The translations under genes were made by a program, and so were the position numbers. The notes below the pieces were generated by a model. The model saw nothing but the letters and a program-made list of their open reading frames with translations, did not search any database and was not told the origin of the DNA. Below are positions 17,110 through 26,649 of a stretch of 33,826 bases of DNA, piece after piece; the stretch's first letter is position 1, and each line of letters opens with the position of its first letter. This DNA comes from an uncultured Spartobacteria bacterium (lineage in GTDB: Bacteria > Verrucomicrobiota > Verrucomicrobiia > Chthoniobacterales > UBA6821), in NCBI GenBank assembly GCA_903823215.1, contig CAIJRY010000180.1, positions 1 to 33,826 of the forward strand. The letters run 5' to 3'.

Positions 17110-18363
17110 CTAGGCGACGGGATCTGATGTCACTGGCTTCACAAGGGGAAATCTGCGGATCAGAAACACCCCGCAACCGCAGAAAATACCGCTTAGGGTG
17201 ACGCTTGCACCCACGCCGATCTGATCGGCCACCCATCCCGAGATCCAGCTTCCAATCGCAAGCGATCCCTGAAATGTCAGGAGGTAAAAGGAGATCGTTC
17301 TGCCCCGCACCCAATCCGGTGAGCACGCCTGCACCGAGACATTGTGATTTACGGCCACCACGATCCATGAAAGTCCGGCAACGAACATGGCGGAGGCAAC
17401 GAGAACGGTGCTCCGTCCCTGCCCCACGACAACCACGCAGGAGGCAAAAATCAGGAGTGCCACAGCCACGGTTCTATCAATTGGAAACCGCCCGCGAATC
17501 AGTGGAATAAATAGGGCTCCGATGGTGGAGCCGATGCCGAATGAACTCAGGAGCAATCCATAGCCGGAGGCCCCTGTGCCAAGATGATCCCTTGCAATCA
17601 CGGGAAGCAGCGCCCAGACCCCCGATCCAGTGAGCATGAAAAATGCGCATCGAAGGAGTATCCCACAGATCAGCGGAGAGCCGCGCAGAAATCGCCATCC
17701 CTCACCGAGTGATATCATGACTGCTTTAGGCGTCGCTTTTTTTTCGGGGGTGGGAACTAGATGTGCCGGCACGCGCCAGAGCCCTGCCAAGACGGCAAAA
17801 AAGGAAACGGCATTCATCGCAAAGACTGCTGCTGCACCGACACTTGCCACCAGAAAACCGCCTATGGCAGGACCGACGGATCGGGCAAGATTGAAGCTGA
17901 TACTATTGAGAGAAACGGCGGCGGCCATCTTGTCCCGAGTCACCAGATCCTGCAAAAGAGTCTGCCATCCCGGGAGATGAACTGCCGATCCCATGCCCAG
18001 CAGCAGGAGCAGCGTGAGCAATTGCCACGGTCGCAGATGACCGTTCCAGGCCATCACGGCCATGAGCGCAGCCATGGCCATCATCCAGAGTTGGGCAAAG
18101 ACCAGCAGCCTTCGGCGATTCACAAGATCGGTCAGAGCACCTCCCGCCATGCCAAAGAGGAAAGCAGGCAGACTTGCCGCCGTCTGCACCAGACCGATCA
18201 GCAAGGGGGAGGTTGTGAGCGTGGTCATCAGCCACGCCGCGGCAGCCGAGTGCATGATCGTCCCGAGGTTGGAAAGAAAATTGGCGATCCAGAGATCCCT
18301 GAAAGCCGGTTGCATCAAGGGAGCCAATCCGGAAAATCGATCGGAACTCTTTGGCGCACGCAT
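17110..18363 (-). CDS. MFS transporter (EntS/DUF894-like)
   Basis: FRDLWIANFLSNLGTIMHSAAAAWLMTTLTTSPLLIGLVQTAASLPAFLFGMAGGALTDLVNRRRLLVF... Confidence 0.88.
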   Translation of the reverse strand: MRAPKSSDRFSGLAPLMQPAFRDLWIANFLSNLGTIMHSAAAAWLMTTLTTSPLLIGLVQTAASLPAFLFGMAGGALTDLVNRRRLLVFAQLWMMAMAALMAVMAWNGHLRPWQLLTLLLLLGMGSAVHLPGWQTLLQDLVTRDKMAAAVSLNSISFNLARSVGPAIGGFLVASVGAAAVFAMNAVSFFAVLAGLWRVPAHLVPTPEKKATPKAVMISLGEGWRFLRGSPLICGILLRCAFFMLTGSGVWALLPVIARDHLGTGASGYGLLLSSFGIGSTIGALFIPLIRGRFPIDRTVAVALLIFASCVVVVGQGRSTVLVASAMFVAGLSWIVVAVNHNVSVQACSPDWVRGRTISFYLLTFQGSLAIGSWISGWVADQIGVGASVTLSGIFCGCGVFLIRRFPLVKPVTSDPVA

Positions 18364-18474
18364 CTGATTACCTTCTCATGGCCACTTGCCCCCGCCCAGC
18401 GAGAAGAAATTTAGATGATCAGGCTCTGCTACCAATGACAGGAAGAATGGTCTGAATCCTGATTGTGATTGGTA

Positions 18475-18900
18475 TTATTTCAACGCATGAGCACCAAGGC
18501 TGGTAATGACTCCCAGGACGACCACCCACGGCAGGACACCCAGCGAGATAGCAAGCTGGATACGGCGTGGTGACTCTCCGAGCGCCAAAGCAACTGCTGC
18601 CGTCGCCTGCGGACCGATCGTCACGGGTGCGATCGCCCCGAGTCCCCAGAGCCCATAACGATGCCAGACCCGCCAGAAAAGCTTGGTCGGATCAGGCTTT
18701 GGATCAATTTTCAACTTTGCCAAAAGCCATGCCCGCATAGGAGTTCCAGCCAGCAGAACCACCAGCCCACCCGCTGAATAACCACCCCATGCAGCAACCG
18801 CAGCCATCCAGAGCGGCACATGGGCCGCCACACCTGCGGGGATCGCGCTGATGAAATAGAGGAATCCCAGCGCGAACGATTCTAATAATCCAAGTGCCAC
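18475..18900 (-). CDS. Small multidrug export protein-like membrane protein
   Basis: Four or more TM segments; GLWGLGAIAPVTIGPQATAAVALALGESPRRIQLAISLGVLPWVVVLGVI resembles the Sm_multidrug_ex family. Confidence 0.6.
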   Translation of the reverse strand: MALGLLESFALGFLYFISAIPAGVAAHVPLWMAAVAAWGGYSAGGLVVLLAGTPMRAWLLAKLKIDPKPDPTKLFWRVWHRYGLWGLGAIAPVTIGPQATAAVALALGESPRRIQLAISLGVLPWVVVLGVITSLGAHALK

Positions 18901-18903
18901 AAA

Positions 18904-19635
18904 TCAGAGCCAGGTCACACGCCCCGTCCCGACATGATAGATCGCACCAACGATTTTGAGTTTTCCTTCATGGAGGAGCTTGCCCAGGACAGGACTTGAT
19001 TCCAGACGCAGGATCTCCCCGTACACCTGTTCACGCGTTGCAGCGTCTAGAAGGGCTGATCCATCAGCATGAGGCTGAATGCGTTCAGCCCGCTTGACTG
19101 CGGGACGGATCTGCGCCACCAGATGGGGAAGTGATCCAGGGAGAGGCTTGTTGGCAATCGCCGCTTTCATTGCCCCGCAACCCGTGTGACCCAGCACCAC
19201 AATGGCAGGAACTCCAAGCACGGCCGATCCATATTCCAAACTCGCTTCATCATTCACGCTGGAAGCCACACCCGCCACGCGGCAGACAAAGATCTCACCG
19301 ATTCCCGCATCGAAAATCACCTCGGGAGGGGTGCGGCTATCGGCACAGCCGATGACGGATGCAAATGGATATTGGCTCTTGGCTGTTGCCTCCACGCGCT
19401 GAAGGGCATCGGAATGATGTTTTGAATCAGCGTTCAAAAAACGGGCATTCCCCACCTTCATTGCTGCTAAGGCTGCATCCGGCGTGGCGCGGCGAGGGTC
19501 GTTGTTGCCAGCAATCGCCGCAGATTTCACAGCTCCTGACGGACTGCAGGAATGATGCACGCAGGCGGGTGTCATCGAGGTGACGAGCAGCGCAGCTCCC
19601 AGAAATAAGGGACGAGGAAGGAATGAGGAGGTCAT
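18904..19635 (-). CDS. Beta-class carbonic anhydrase with N-terminal export signal
   Basis: VIGCADSRTPPEVIFDAGIGEIFVCRVAGV...VVLGHTGCGAMKAA; N-terminus MTSSFLPRPLFLGAALLVTSMTPACVHH looks like a signal/lipoprotein leader. Confidence 0.9.
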   Translation of the reverse strand: MTSSFLPRPLFLGAALLVTSMTPACVHHSCSPSGAVKSAAIAGNNDPRRATPDAALAAMKVGNARFLNADSKHHSDALQRVEATAKSQYPFASVIGCADSRTPPEVIFDAGIGEIFVCRVAGVASSVNDEASLEYGSAVLGVPAIVVLGHTGCGAMKAAIANKPLPGSLPHLVAQIRPAVKRAERIQPHADGSALLDAATREQVYGEILRLESSPVLGKLLHEGKLKIVGAIYHVGTGRVTWL

Positions 19636-19832
19636 GGGTGATTGAGTTCACTGGGCAATACCACCTTCTCCGGGGTATGACCAGCCGCAGATTGCCTCTT
19701 ACTTGGCCTGAGTGGAAGAGTGCCTGATGGTTGACTAGGGCAGCAGGTATATGGTTTTCATGGAAACTTCCTTTGCAAAGCAATGGTGCCTTTGGTGGCA
19801 TCAAGTTTTTCTTCTCTCACTGATTTCTTCAG

Positions 19833-20801
19833 ATGCCGCTCATCGCCTCCTCTTCTTTCAAACCACCTCCGGGATTGGCGAATGGACACTTGCAGACGAT
19901 CCTTCCGGTGCTCTTCCGCCGCGTTGCCCCGATTACTCGGGAACGGGAGAGGATCGAGACACCTGACGGTGACTTTCTCGATCTTGATTGGAACCGTGCG
20001 ACCCGCTCAGAACGCTTGCTCATTATCACCCATGGATTGGAAGGAAGCAGTGTCAATGCCTCCGTGCAGGGTATGGCCGCCACCTTCCATCGGTTGGGAT
20101 GGGACACTCTTGCCTGGAACCTGCGCGGGTGCAGCGGTGAGCCGAACCGACTGCTCCGCACCTACCACAGCGGAGCCCGCGAAGATCTGGAGAGGGTCAT
20201 CGACCATGCGGGGCACGGCTATCATGAGATTGCCCTCATCGGTTTTAGTATCGGCGGTAACTTAACCCTCAAGTATCTCGGTGATCTCGGCTCCGCGATC
20301 AACCCACGCATCACGGGAGCAGTGGTCTTCTCGGTGCCCTGTGATCTGGCCTCAAGCGCCCGAGCGTTAGAAAAACCCGCCAACCGTATTTACATGAATC
20401 ACTTCCTGCGCGACCTCCGCCGCAAAATCCGGGCAAAGGCGACTGAGTTCCCCGGTGCGGTGCCAACCGCGAAATTGAAACGGATGCGCACCTTTCGTGA
20501 ATTTGACGGCACCTACACCGCTCCTCTCAATGGCTTCCTCAGTGCGGAGGATTACTGGGCACGGGCCAGCAGCAAACCCTCTCTTATCGGGATCACCGTT
20601 CCAACCCTGATGATCACCGCTCTGAACGATCCCTTCCTCGGCCCCGAGTGCTATCCCACGGAAATTGCCGAATTCCATCCCCACCTCCATCTCGAAACTC
20701 CCTCAAGCGGCGGACATCTCGGATTTTTAAGCTTGGGCTCCGAATTTTGGTCCGAACGAAGAGCCACGGAATTTTTGAGTCATACTGTTGAAGAGTGTTA
20801 G
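19833..20801 (+). CDS. Alpha/beta hydrolase, YheT family
   Basis: FKPPPGLANGHLQTILPVLFRR...LIITHGLEGSSVNASVQGMA...NLRGCSGEPNR...LIGFSIGGNLTLKYLGD. Confidence 0.88.
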   Translation: MPLIASSSFKPPPGLANGHLQTILPVLFRRVAPITRERERIETPDGDFLDLDWNRATRSERLLIITHGLEGSSVNASVQGMAATFHRLGWDTLAWNLRGCSGEPNRLLRTYHSGAREDLERVIDHAGHGYHEIALIGFSIGGNLTLKYLGDLGSAINPRITGAVVFSVPCDLASSARALEKPANRIYMNHFLRDLRRKIRAKATEFPGAVPTAKLKRMRTFREFDGTYTAPLNGFLSAEDYWARASSKPSLIGITVPTLMITALNDPFLGPECYPTEIAEFHPHLHLETPSSGGHLGFLSLGSEFWSERRATEFLSHTVEEC

Positions 20802-20885
20802 TCTATGATCCGTCTGGAGAGGGCCATTCGAAGCGTCACCCTTTCAGGCAGAGATGCTCGGGAACGATCGAGGCAATGACCAAGC

Positions 20886-22181
20886 TTACAACAAAAGAAG
20901 AGCTGGAGCTTCTAGCAGCTTCCGCAACGCTGCCATATACTCTGCAGCCACCGCCCCATCCACGACGCGGTGATCGCCGCTGATCGTAATGGTCATCCGC
21001 TGGCCGATCTCGATGGCATCACCGTTGACCACAGGCTTCTTGACGATGGCTCCGATGGCTAAGATTGCCGCCTGAGGAGGGTTCACGATGGCAAAGAATT
21101 GCTCGACACCATAGGCTCCGAGGTTGGAGACGGTGATCGTCCCTCCGGCGTATTCCTCGGGCTTGAGTTTCTTGTCACGGGCGCGTGTAGCCAGATCTTT
21201 GACCGCGGCACTGATCTCCGCGAGGGAGAGATTCTGGGCATCACGGATGACAGGCGTGACGAGTCCGTCTTCGACGGCAATGGCAACCGATAGGTTGACG
21301 CTGCCATACTGGACGATGCCATCGCCTGCAAAGGAGGCATTAACTTTGGGCTTCTCCATGGCGGCTCGGGCCACGGCTGCAAGAGCGATGTCGTTGAAGG
21401 TGATCTTGAGACCCTTTTCTGCATTCGCCTCGTTGTATTCCTTGCGGAAGGCCATCATTGGGGCTGCATTGATCTCAATGGAGAGGTAGAAATGCGGGAT
21501 CTGGGTTTTGCTCGCCAACAACCGCTCGGCAATGACGCGGCGCATCCCGCTGAGTGGAATCTTGGTCTCGGGCATTCCGGCAATCGGTGTCGGCAGAATG
21601 GTGGCAACAGGAGATACAGAACCTCCCACAACGGGCGCGTTTGCGCCTCCTCCAACAGGTGCATTCTCGACATCAAAGGCGATGACGCGACCGCCGGGAC
21701 CCGTTCCTTTGACGGTGGCAAGATTAACGCCCCGCGAAGCGGCAATCTTTCGGGCAAGCGGTGAGGACTTCACACGCACTCCGGGTGTGGCGACAACTCC
21801 TGCTTGGGCTGCCGCAGCGGCGCGGGCTCTAGGTGTTAGAGGACGGCCCGAGGAGACGGTGGGACGAGCGGAGGATGCAGCGGTCTCGCTGGCGGCAGGT
21901 GCAGCAGGAGCGGGTGTGGCCTTGGGACGATCACCCAGTTTTTCACCCTCTCCAAGGATAACTCCCAGCGGCGCGCCGACGATGACCTTGCCCCCTTCTT
22001 CAACGAATATGTCGGCCAAGATGCCCTCTTCAAAGGCTTCCATTTCCATCGTGGCCTTGTCTGTCTCGACTTCGGCAAGAATGTCTCCGACTTCGATTTT
22101 ATCACCCTTTTTCTTGCACCAGCGCAGGAGGGTTCCCTCCGTCATGGTGTCGCTCAGTTTGGGCATCGTGATCTCTGGCAT
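20886..22181 (-). CDS. pdhC: Pyruvate dehydrogenase E2 (dihydrolipoamide acetyltransferase)
   Basis: Lipoyl domain EVETDKATMEMEAFEEG, peripheral subunit-binding domain, catalytic TISGDHRVVDGAVAAEYM. Confidence 0.93.
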   Translation of the reverse strand: MPEITMPKLSDTMTEGTLLRWCKKKGDKIEVGDILAEVETDKATMEMEAFEEGILADIFVEEGGKVIVGAPLGVILGEGEKLGDRPKATPAPAAPAASETAASSARPTVSSGRPLTPRARAAAAAQAGVVATPGVRVKSSPLARKIAASRGVNLATVKGTGPGGRVIAFDVENAPVGGGANAPVVGGSVSPVATILPTPIAGMPETKIPLSGMRRVIAERLLASKTQIPHFYLSIEINAAPMMAFRKEYNEANAEKGLKITFNDIALAAVARAAMEKPKVNASFAGDGIVQYGSVNLSVAIAVEDGLVTPVIRDAQNLSLAEISAAVKDLATRARDKKLKPEEYAGGTITVSNLGAYGVEQFFAIVNPPQAAILAIGAIVKKPVVNGDAIEIGQRMTITISGDHRVVDGAVAAEYMAALRKLLEAPALLLL

Positions 22182-22213
22182 TGTCGTAAGCGGTAAAGGG
22201 TTAAAAAAGGTTG

Positions 22214-23188
22214 TTAAAAGCTGGAAAGAACTTTGGCGACGACCGCCTGGGCATCGGGAAGTTGAAGCTTCTCAAGAGGCATGCTGTAGATGGCCGGTGC
22301 ATCGAGGGCCGTGACGCGCAGGACAGGGGCGTCAAGATCATCAAAGGCATGCTCCGCCAGCAGTGCTGCGATCTGAGAGCTGACGCCGCAGAAGGGCTTG
22401 TTCTCATCGACCAGAACAGCGCGGTGGGTCTTGGCAACAGAATTCAGGATGGTCTCTTCATCAAGAGGGCGGATGGATCGAAGATCGACGACCTCGGCCT
22501 CAATACCATGTTCGGCAGCGAGAATCTCGGCTGCTGCAAGGCAGGTGAGTACCGCACGGCCATGGGCGATGATGGAGACATCAAGTCCCTCGCGCTTCAC
22601 ATCGGCAACGCCGAGCGGGATGGTGTAGGAACCATCCGGCACTTCGCCGAGTTCTCCATAAAGAAGCGTATTCTCCATGAAGCAGACGGTGTCGTTATCA
22701 CGGATGGAGGAGATCATGAGTCCCTTGGCATCATAAGGAGTGGCAGGACAGACGACCTTGAGTCCAGGTGTATTGGCGAGGAAGTTCTCCGGCGTATGCG
22801 AGTGGGTCGCGCCCACATTGGTGCCTCCGTTGGCAGGGCCGCGGATGACCATGGGGACATTGATGAGCCCTCCAGACATATAACGGATGCAGCCTGCATT
22901 GTTGATGATCTGATCAAGGCCGACATAGGCGAAACTCCAGAACATCATTTCGACAACGGGGCGCAGTCCCATCATTGCGGCACCGACGCCAAGCCCCAGA
23001 AAGGCCGCCTCGCTGATCGGCGTGTCAATGACCCGCCTCGATCCGAATCGTGCCCAGAGTCCTTCGGTGACCTTGTAGGCACCATTGTACTGGGCAACCT
23101 CCTCACCCATGAGAAAGACATTTTCATCCCGGGTGAGTTCCTCTGCGAACGCATCGTTGAGAGCCTGGCGGTAAGTGATGACGGGCAT
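22214..23188 (-). CDS. pdhB: Pyruvate dehydrogenase E1 beta subunit
   Basis: MPVITYRQALNDAFAEELTRDENVFLMGEEVAQYNGAYKVTEGLWARFGSRRVIDTPISEAAFLG. Start set at 23188; the longer ORF-track start is less likely. Confidence 0.93.
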   Translation of the reverse strand: MPVITYRQALNDAFAEELTRDENVFLMGEEVAQYNGAYKVTEGLWARFGSRRVIDTPISEAAFLGLGVGAAMMGLRPVVEMMFWSFAYVGLDQIINNAGCIRYMSGGLINVPMVIRGPANGGTNVGATHSHTPENFLANTPGLKVVCPATPYDAKGLMISSIRDNDTVCFMENTLLYGELGEVPDGSYTIPLGVADVKREGLDVSIIAHGRAVLTCLAAAEILAAEHGIEAEVVDLRSIRPLDEETILNSVAKTHRAVLVDENKPFCGVSSQIAALLAEHAFDDLDAPVLRVTALDAPAIYSMPLEKLQLPDAQAVVAKVLSSF

Positions 23189-23220
23189 ACGGAAAATATG
23201 TGAGCGGTTTTGGCTGTAGG

Positions 23221-24396
23221 CTATTCGCTGAAGAAGTGGCGTCCGGTCTGCCCGGCCTCCGTCTGATGATCGACCTCGTAGTAGATGTCCTCGAAGATGG
23301 TCTCTTCCGCAGGCCAAGGGCTATTGATCCCGAACTCGGCTGCTGCTTCGGCTTCGGCCTTGGTTTCCTTGTCGAGCTTTGTGATTTCCTCCTCGGTGAT
23401 CACATTTTCGTTAAGAAGCTGGTTTTCCCAGATTGTGATCGGATCGAACTCTTTCTTGTAATGATCGATCTCCTCGGGGGTACGGTATTTTTTGGCGTTT
23501 GCATCGGCAACCGAATGGCCGTAGTAGCGATAGGTGTTGACCTCCAGCACGGATGGCTTCGACTCGGCGCGGGCTCTCGCCATAGCTGGTCCGAGCTTGG
23601 CGCGCAACTCGTAGAGATGAAAGCCGCCACAAATTTCCGCCTCGATCGCGTAGCCCTTCGCACGGTAGGCCAGCGGTCCGTTAAACGCGGAGGATCGTTC
23701 CAGACTGGTGCCCATGGAGTAGCCGTTGTTCTCGATCACATAAACGATCGGAAGACTCCAGAGAGAGGCAATGTTGAGACACTCGCTGAAGACCCCCTGA
23801 TTTACAGCCCCGTCTCCGAGGAAGCAGACGGCGCACCCGTTGACAGCTTTGTATTTGAGGGCAAAGGCCAAGCCAAGCCCAAGCGGGGTCTGTCCTCCCA
23901 CGATGCCATGTCCGCCCCAGTAATGCTTATCGGGGGCAAAAAAGTGCATCGAACCACCCTTGCCCTTGGAGCAGCCCGTTCCCTTGCCGAAGAGTTCGGC
24001 CATGCATTCGTCCATCCCCATGCCGACAGCAAGGGCATGACCATGATCACGGTAAGCGGTGATGATCTCGTCATGTCCGTTCATCAGCGAGGAAGTGCCA
24101 ACGGCAATCGACTCCTGACCGATGCAAAGGTGGAGGAACCCCCCCATGATACCCTGATTGTAGTACTTGAGCGCCTGTTGCTCAAATCGGCGGATACGAA
24201 GCATCTCGCGGAGAAATCCTATTTTCTGCCCGGCTGTCAGAGAGGCATTGACCGGATCCTTGGAATAATCGGCGTGCGTCGGGGAGCTGACCCAGCGACA
24301 GGTGGATCCGCCAAAGAGTTCGTCCAATTCCGTGAGGTTCTTCGCTGGTTCCGGTGACTTTGTGGAAAGGGTGGTAGATTGGGCCATGAGCGTCAT
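23221..24396 (-). CDS. pdhA: Pyruvate dehydrogenase E1 alpha subunit
   Basis: FLREMLRIRRFEQQALKYYNQGIMGGFLHLCIGQESIAVG...GKGGSMHFFAPDKHYWGGHGIVGGQTPLGLGLAFA...LGDGAVNQG. Confidence 0.94.
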   Translation of the reverse strand: MTLMAQSTTLSTKSPEPAKNLTELDELFGGSTCRWVSSPTHADYSKDPVNASLTAGQKIGFLREMLRIRRFEQQALKYYNQGIMGGFLHLCIGQESIAVGTSSLMNGHDEIITAYRDHGHALAVGMGMDECMAELFGKGTGCSKGKGGSMHFFAPDKHYWGGHGIVGGQTPLGLGLAFALKYKAVNGCAVCFLGDGAVNQGVFSECLNIASLWSLPIVYVIENNGYSMGTSLERSSAFNGPLAYRAKGYAIEAEICGGFHLYELRAKLGPAMARARAESKPSVLEVNTYRYYGHSVADANAKKYRTPEEIDHYKKEFDPITIWENQLLNENVITEEEITKLDKETKAEAEAAAEFGINSPWPAEETIFEDIYYEVDHQTEAGQTGRHFFSE

Positions 24397-24546
24397 TCCC
24401 GCCGGTGGATGCCGGTCAGACGGTGCAAACTATCCAGAATTTCTTCCTCCTAGTGAAGGGGAAAGTGCGAAGAAAAGAATGAAAGTTGAAACTTGATACC
24501 CAAAGAGGTCTTCGGAGAGGCTCATGACCCGCGAGCAGGCCCAGTT

Positions 24547-25641
24547 TTACGGCTGGGCCGCAGGCAGAGGCTGTTTCTTCTTTGTGCCCTCGGCTGCAGC
24601 AGCAGCTTCCGCCTCGATGACGGATTTCACAGCTTCCTCGATTTCGGCGTAGAGAGCTGCATCGCTCTTGAGGAGTTCCTTTGCGGCATCGCGACCCTGG
24701 GCAATATTGTTGCCCTTGTAGCTGAGCCACGAACCGCGTTTCTCAATGATGTTTTTCTCCAGCGCAAGATCGAGCAACGAGCCAGTGCAGGAGATTCCCT
24801 CATTATACATGATGTCGAATTCAGCCTCGGTGAAGGGAGGGGCGACCTTGTTCTTGACGACTTTCACGCGTGTGCGGTTGCCGGTGACGGTACCGTCGGG
24901 CTGCTTGATGGCACCGATGCGACGAATATCGACGCGGACGCTGGAGTAGAATTTGAGGGCCTTGCCTCCCGGCGTGGTTTCCGGATTGCCAAACATGACC
25001 CCGATTTTTTCACGAATCTGGTTGGTGAAAATACAGCAGCAGTCGGCCTTGGAGATAAATGCAGTGAGCTTCCGCATCGCAGCACTCATCAGGCGGGCCT
25101 GGGCGCCAACAACGGAATCGCCGATCTCTCCCTCAAGCTCGGATTTGGTGACCAAAGCGGCCACGGAATCTAGGACGACGACATCAATGGCATTGGAACG
25201 AACAAGCGTCTCGCAGATGCGAAGAGCTTCCTCGCCAGAACTGGGCTGGGAAACAAGGAGCTCCTCAAGATTCACCCCCAACTTGCGTGCATAAGTGGGA
25301 TCAAGCGCATGCTCGACATCGATAAACGCGGCGACACCGCCGCGCTTCTGAGCTTGCGCCACAACCGTCAGCGTGAGCGTAGTCTTGCCCGAGGACTCAG
25401 GGCCGTAGATCTCCACGATGCGGCCTTTGGGAAATCCGCCCACACCGAGAGCGCGATCGATAAGCAGATTGCCGGTTGGAATCACCTGGATCCCCTTGGA
25501 GCCCTCGGCTCCAAGCCGCATGATCGCACCATCGCCGTAGTCTTTGGCGATCTGCTGGATGGCAAGGTCGAGGTTCTTGGCGCGAGCCGCCGAAGCTTTG
25601 TCGGTGGATTTTTCGGGAGTGAGTGTGTCGTCTTTTGCCAT
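24547..25641 (-). CDS. recA: Recombinase RecA
   Basis: [19 protein letters not shown]...[19 protein letters not shown]...[13 protein letters not shown]...[21 protein letters not shown]. Confidence 0.98.
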   Translation of the reverse strand: MAKDDTLTPEKSTDKASAARAKNLDLAIQQIAKDYGDGAIMRLGAEGSKGIQVIPTGNLLIDRALGVGGFPKGRIVEIYGPESSGKTTLTLTVVAQAQKRGGVAAFIDVEHALDPTYARKLGVNLEELLVSQPSSGEEALRICETLVRSNAIDVVVLDSVAALVTKSELEGEIGDSVVGAQARLMSAAMRKLTAFISKADCCCIFTNQIREKIGVMFGNPETTPGGKALKFYSSVRVDIRRIGAIKQPDGTVTGNRTRVKVVKNKVAPPFTEAEFDIMYNEGISCTGSLLDLALEKNIIEKRGSWLSYKGNNIAQGRDAAKELLKSDAALYAEIEEAVKSVIEAEAAAAAEGTKKKQPLPAAQP

Positions 25642-25680
25642 GATGCGGTAAATGTGTAGTGTTGTTGGAGTGCCCTGACC

Positions 25681-25702
25681 ATACCGAAATTTTGTTCGGT
25701 AT
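25681..25702 (-). promoter_or_regulatory. Dyad upstream of recA, candidate SOS/LexA-type operator
   Basis: Perfect 8-bp dyad ATACCGAA-attttg-TTCGGTAT, 40-61 nt upstream of the recA start. Confidence 0.5.
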
Positions 25703-25749
25703 CAACCTTAAAACAAAGGCTTCTCTTTCTGGACGGCATTCCTACCTTT

Positions 25750-26649
25750 GTGAGCCGTTGGATGAATTCCCTTCCCTCTTCATTTCTCCCCCGCACGATT
25801 AGCACGGTCATCCTCTGGCTGGCAATCGTCGTTGCCTATGTGTTGCGCTCGGAAATCGCCTTTGCCCTGTTGATCACCCTTCCCGCGATGGGTGCCCTCT
25901 GGGAATATTTTTCCCTGCTCAAATCGGGCGGCATCGCCCATCACCGGGGATTTGGCATGGCCACCGCGCTCTTGCTGATCGGACTGAACTTCTGGCTGCT
26001 TCGATCGAGGGATATGTTTCAGCAGTTTGCCATTTTTCCTTTTGAGGAAATGGTTTTTGCGCTGCTGATTCTTTCCCTTTTTCTCCGGGAATTCGGTCGT
26101 AATTCTCCCAGCCGCACCACGGCTGACGCCATTGTTTTCACCCTCTTCGGTGTGGTCTACATTCCATGGCTTTTTCTCTTCATGGCAAAACTGCTCTATC
26201 TCACGCCACGGGATGAACATGGGTTTCTCACCGGACAATATCTCGTGCTCTTTGTCGTTGCCGTGACCAAGTTCACCGATGTCGGGGCCTTTCTTTGCGG
26301 CAGCCTCTTTGGACGCACCCCTTTCTTTCCGAATATCAGTCCCAAGAAAACTTGGGAGGGAATCGCGGGCGCCTTGGTACTGGGGGTACTGGTCGGCCTC
26401 GGCATCTTTCACTTTTTTGGAAATCATCTTCCTTCCTTCTCCCCTGTCCTCGTCTGTGAACTCTCGCTGCTGCTTGGCATCGCCGGTATCGCAGGCGACT
26501 TGGCTGAGTCGTTATTAAAAAGATCCGTTCATACCAAGGATTCGGGTCATGCGCTGCCGGGCATTGGCGGTGGCCTCGACCTCATCGACAGCCTGCTCTT
26601 CACACTGCCGCTCTTTTACTTCCTTTACCTTTTCGTGCTCCATCCATGA
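25750..26649 (+). CDS. cdsA: Phosphatidate cytidylyltransferase
   Basis: TDVGAFLCGSLFGRTPFFPNISPKKTWEGIAGALV...GDLAESLLKRSVHTKDSGHALPGIGGGLDLIDSL. Confidence 0.94.
   Translation: MSRWMNSLPSSFLPRTISTVILWLAIVVAYVLRSEIAFALLITLPAMGALWEYFSLLKSGGIAHHRGFGMATALLLIGLNFWLLRSRDMFQQFAIFPFEEMVFALLILSLFLREFGRNSPSRTTADAIVFTLFGVVYIPWLFLFMAKLLYLTPRDEHGFLTGQYLVLFVVAVTKFTDVGAFLCGSLFGRTPFFPNISPKKTWEGIAGALVLGVLVGLGIFHFFGNHLPSFSPVLVCELSLLLGIAGIAGDLAESLLKRSVHTKDSGHALPGIGGGLDLIDSLLFTLPLFYFLYLFVLHP

Noticed and set aside
22211-24357. Two long plus-strand ORFs (330 and 385 aa)
   Set aside because: Fully antisense to pdhB and pdhA, which match known families along their whole length.
24538-24559. GGCCCAG-N8-CTGGGCC inverted repeat over the recA stop codon
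   Set aside because: A plausible weak terminator, but no T tract and partly inside coding sequence; too little to call.
24493-25173. 226-aa plus-strand ORF
   Set aside because: Antisense to recA.
25780-26427. 215-aa minus-strand ORF
   Set aside because: Antisense to cdsA; charged shadow of a membrane protein.
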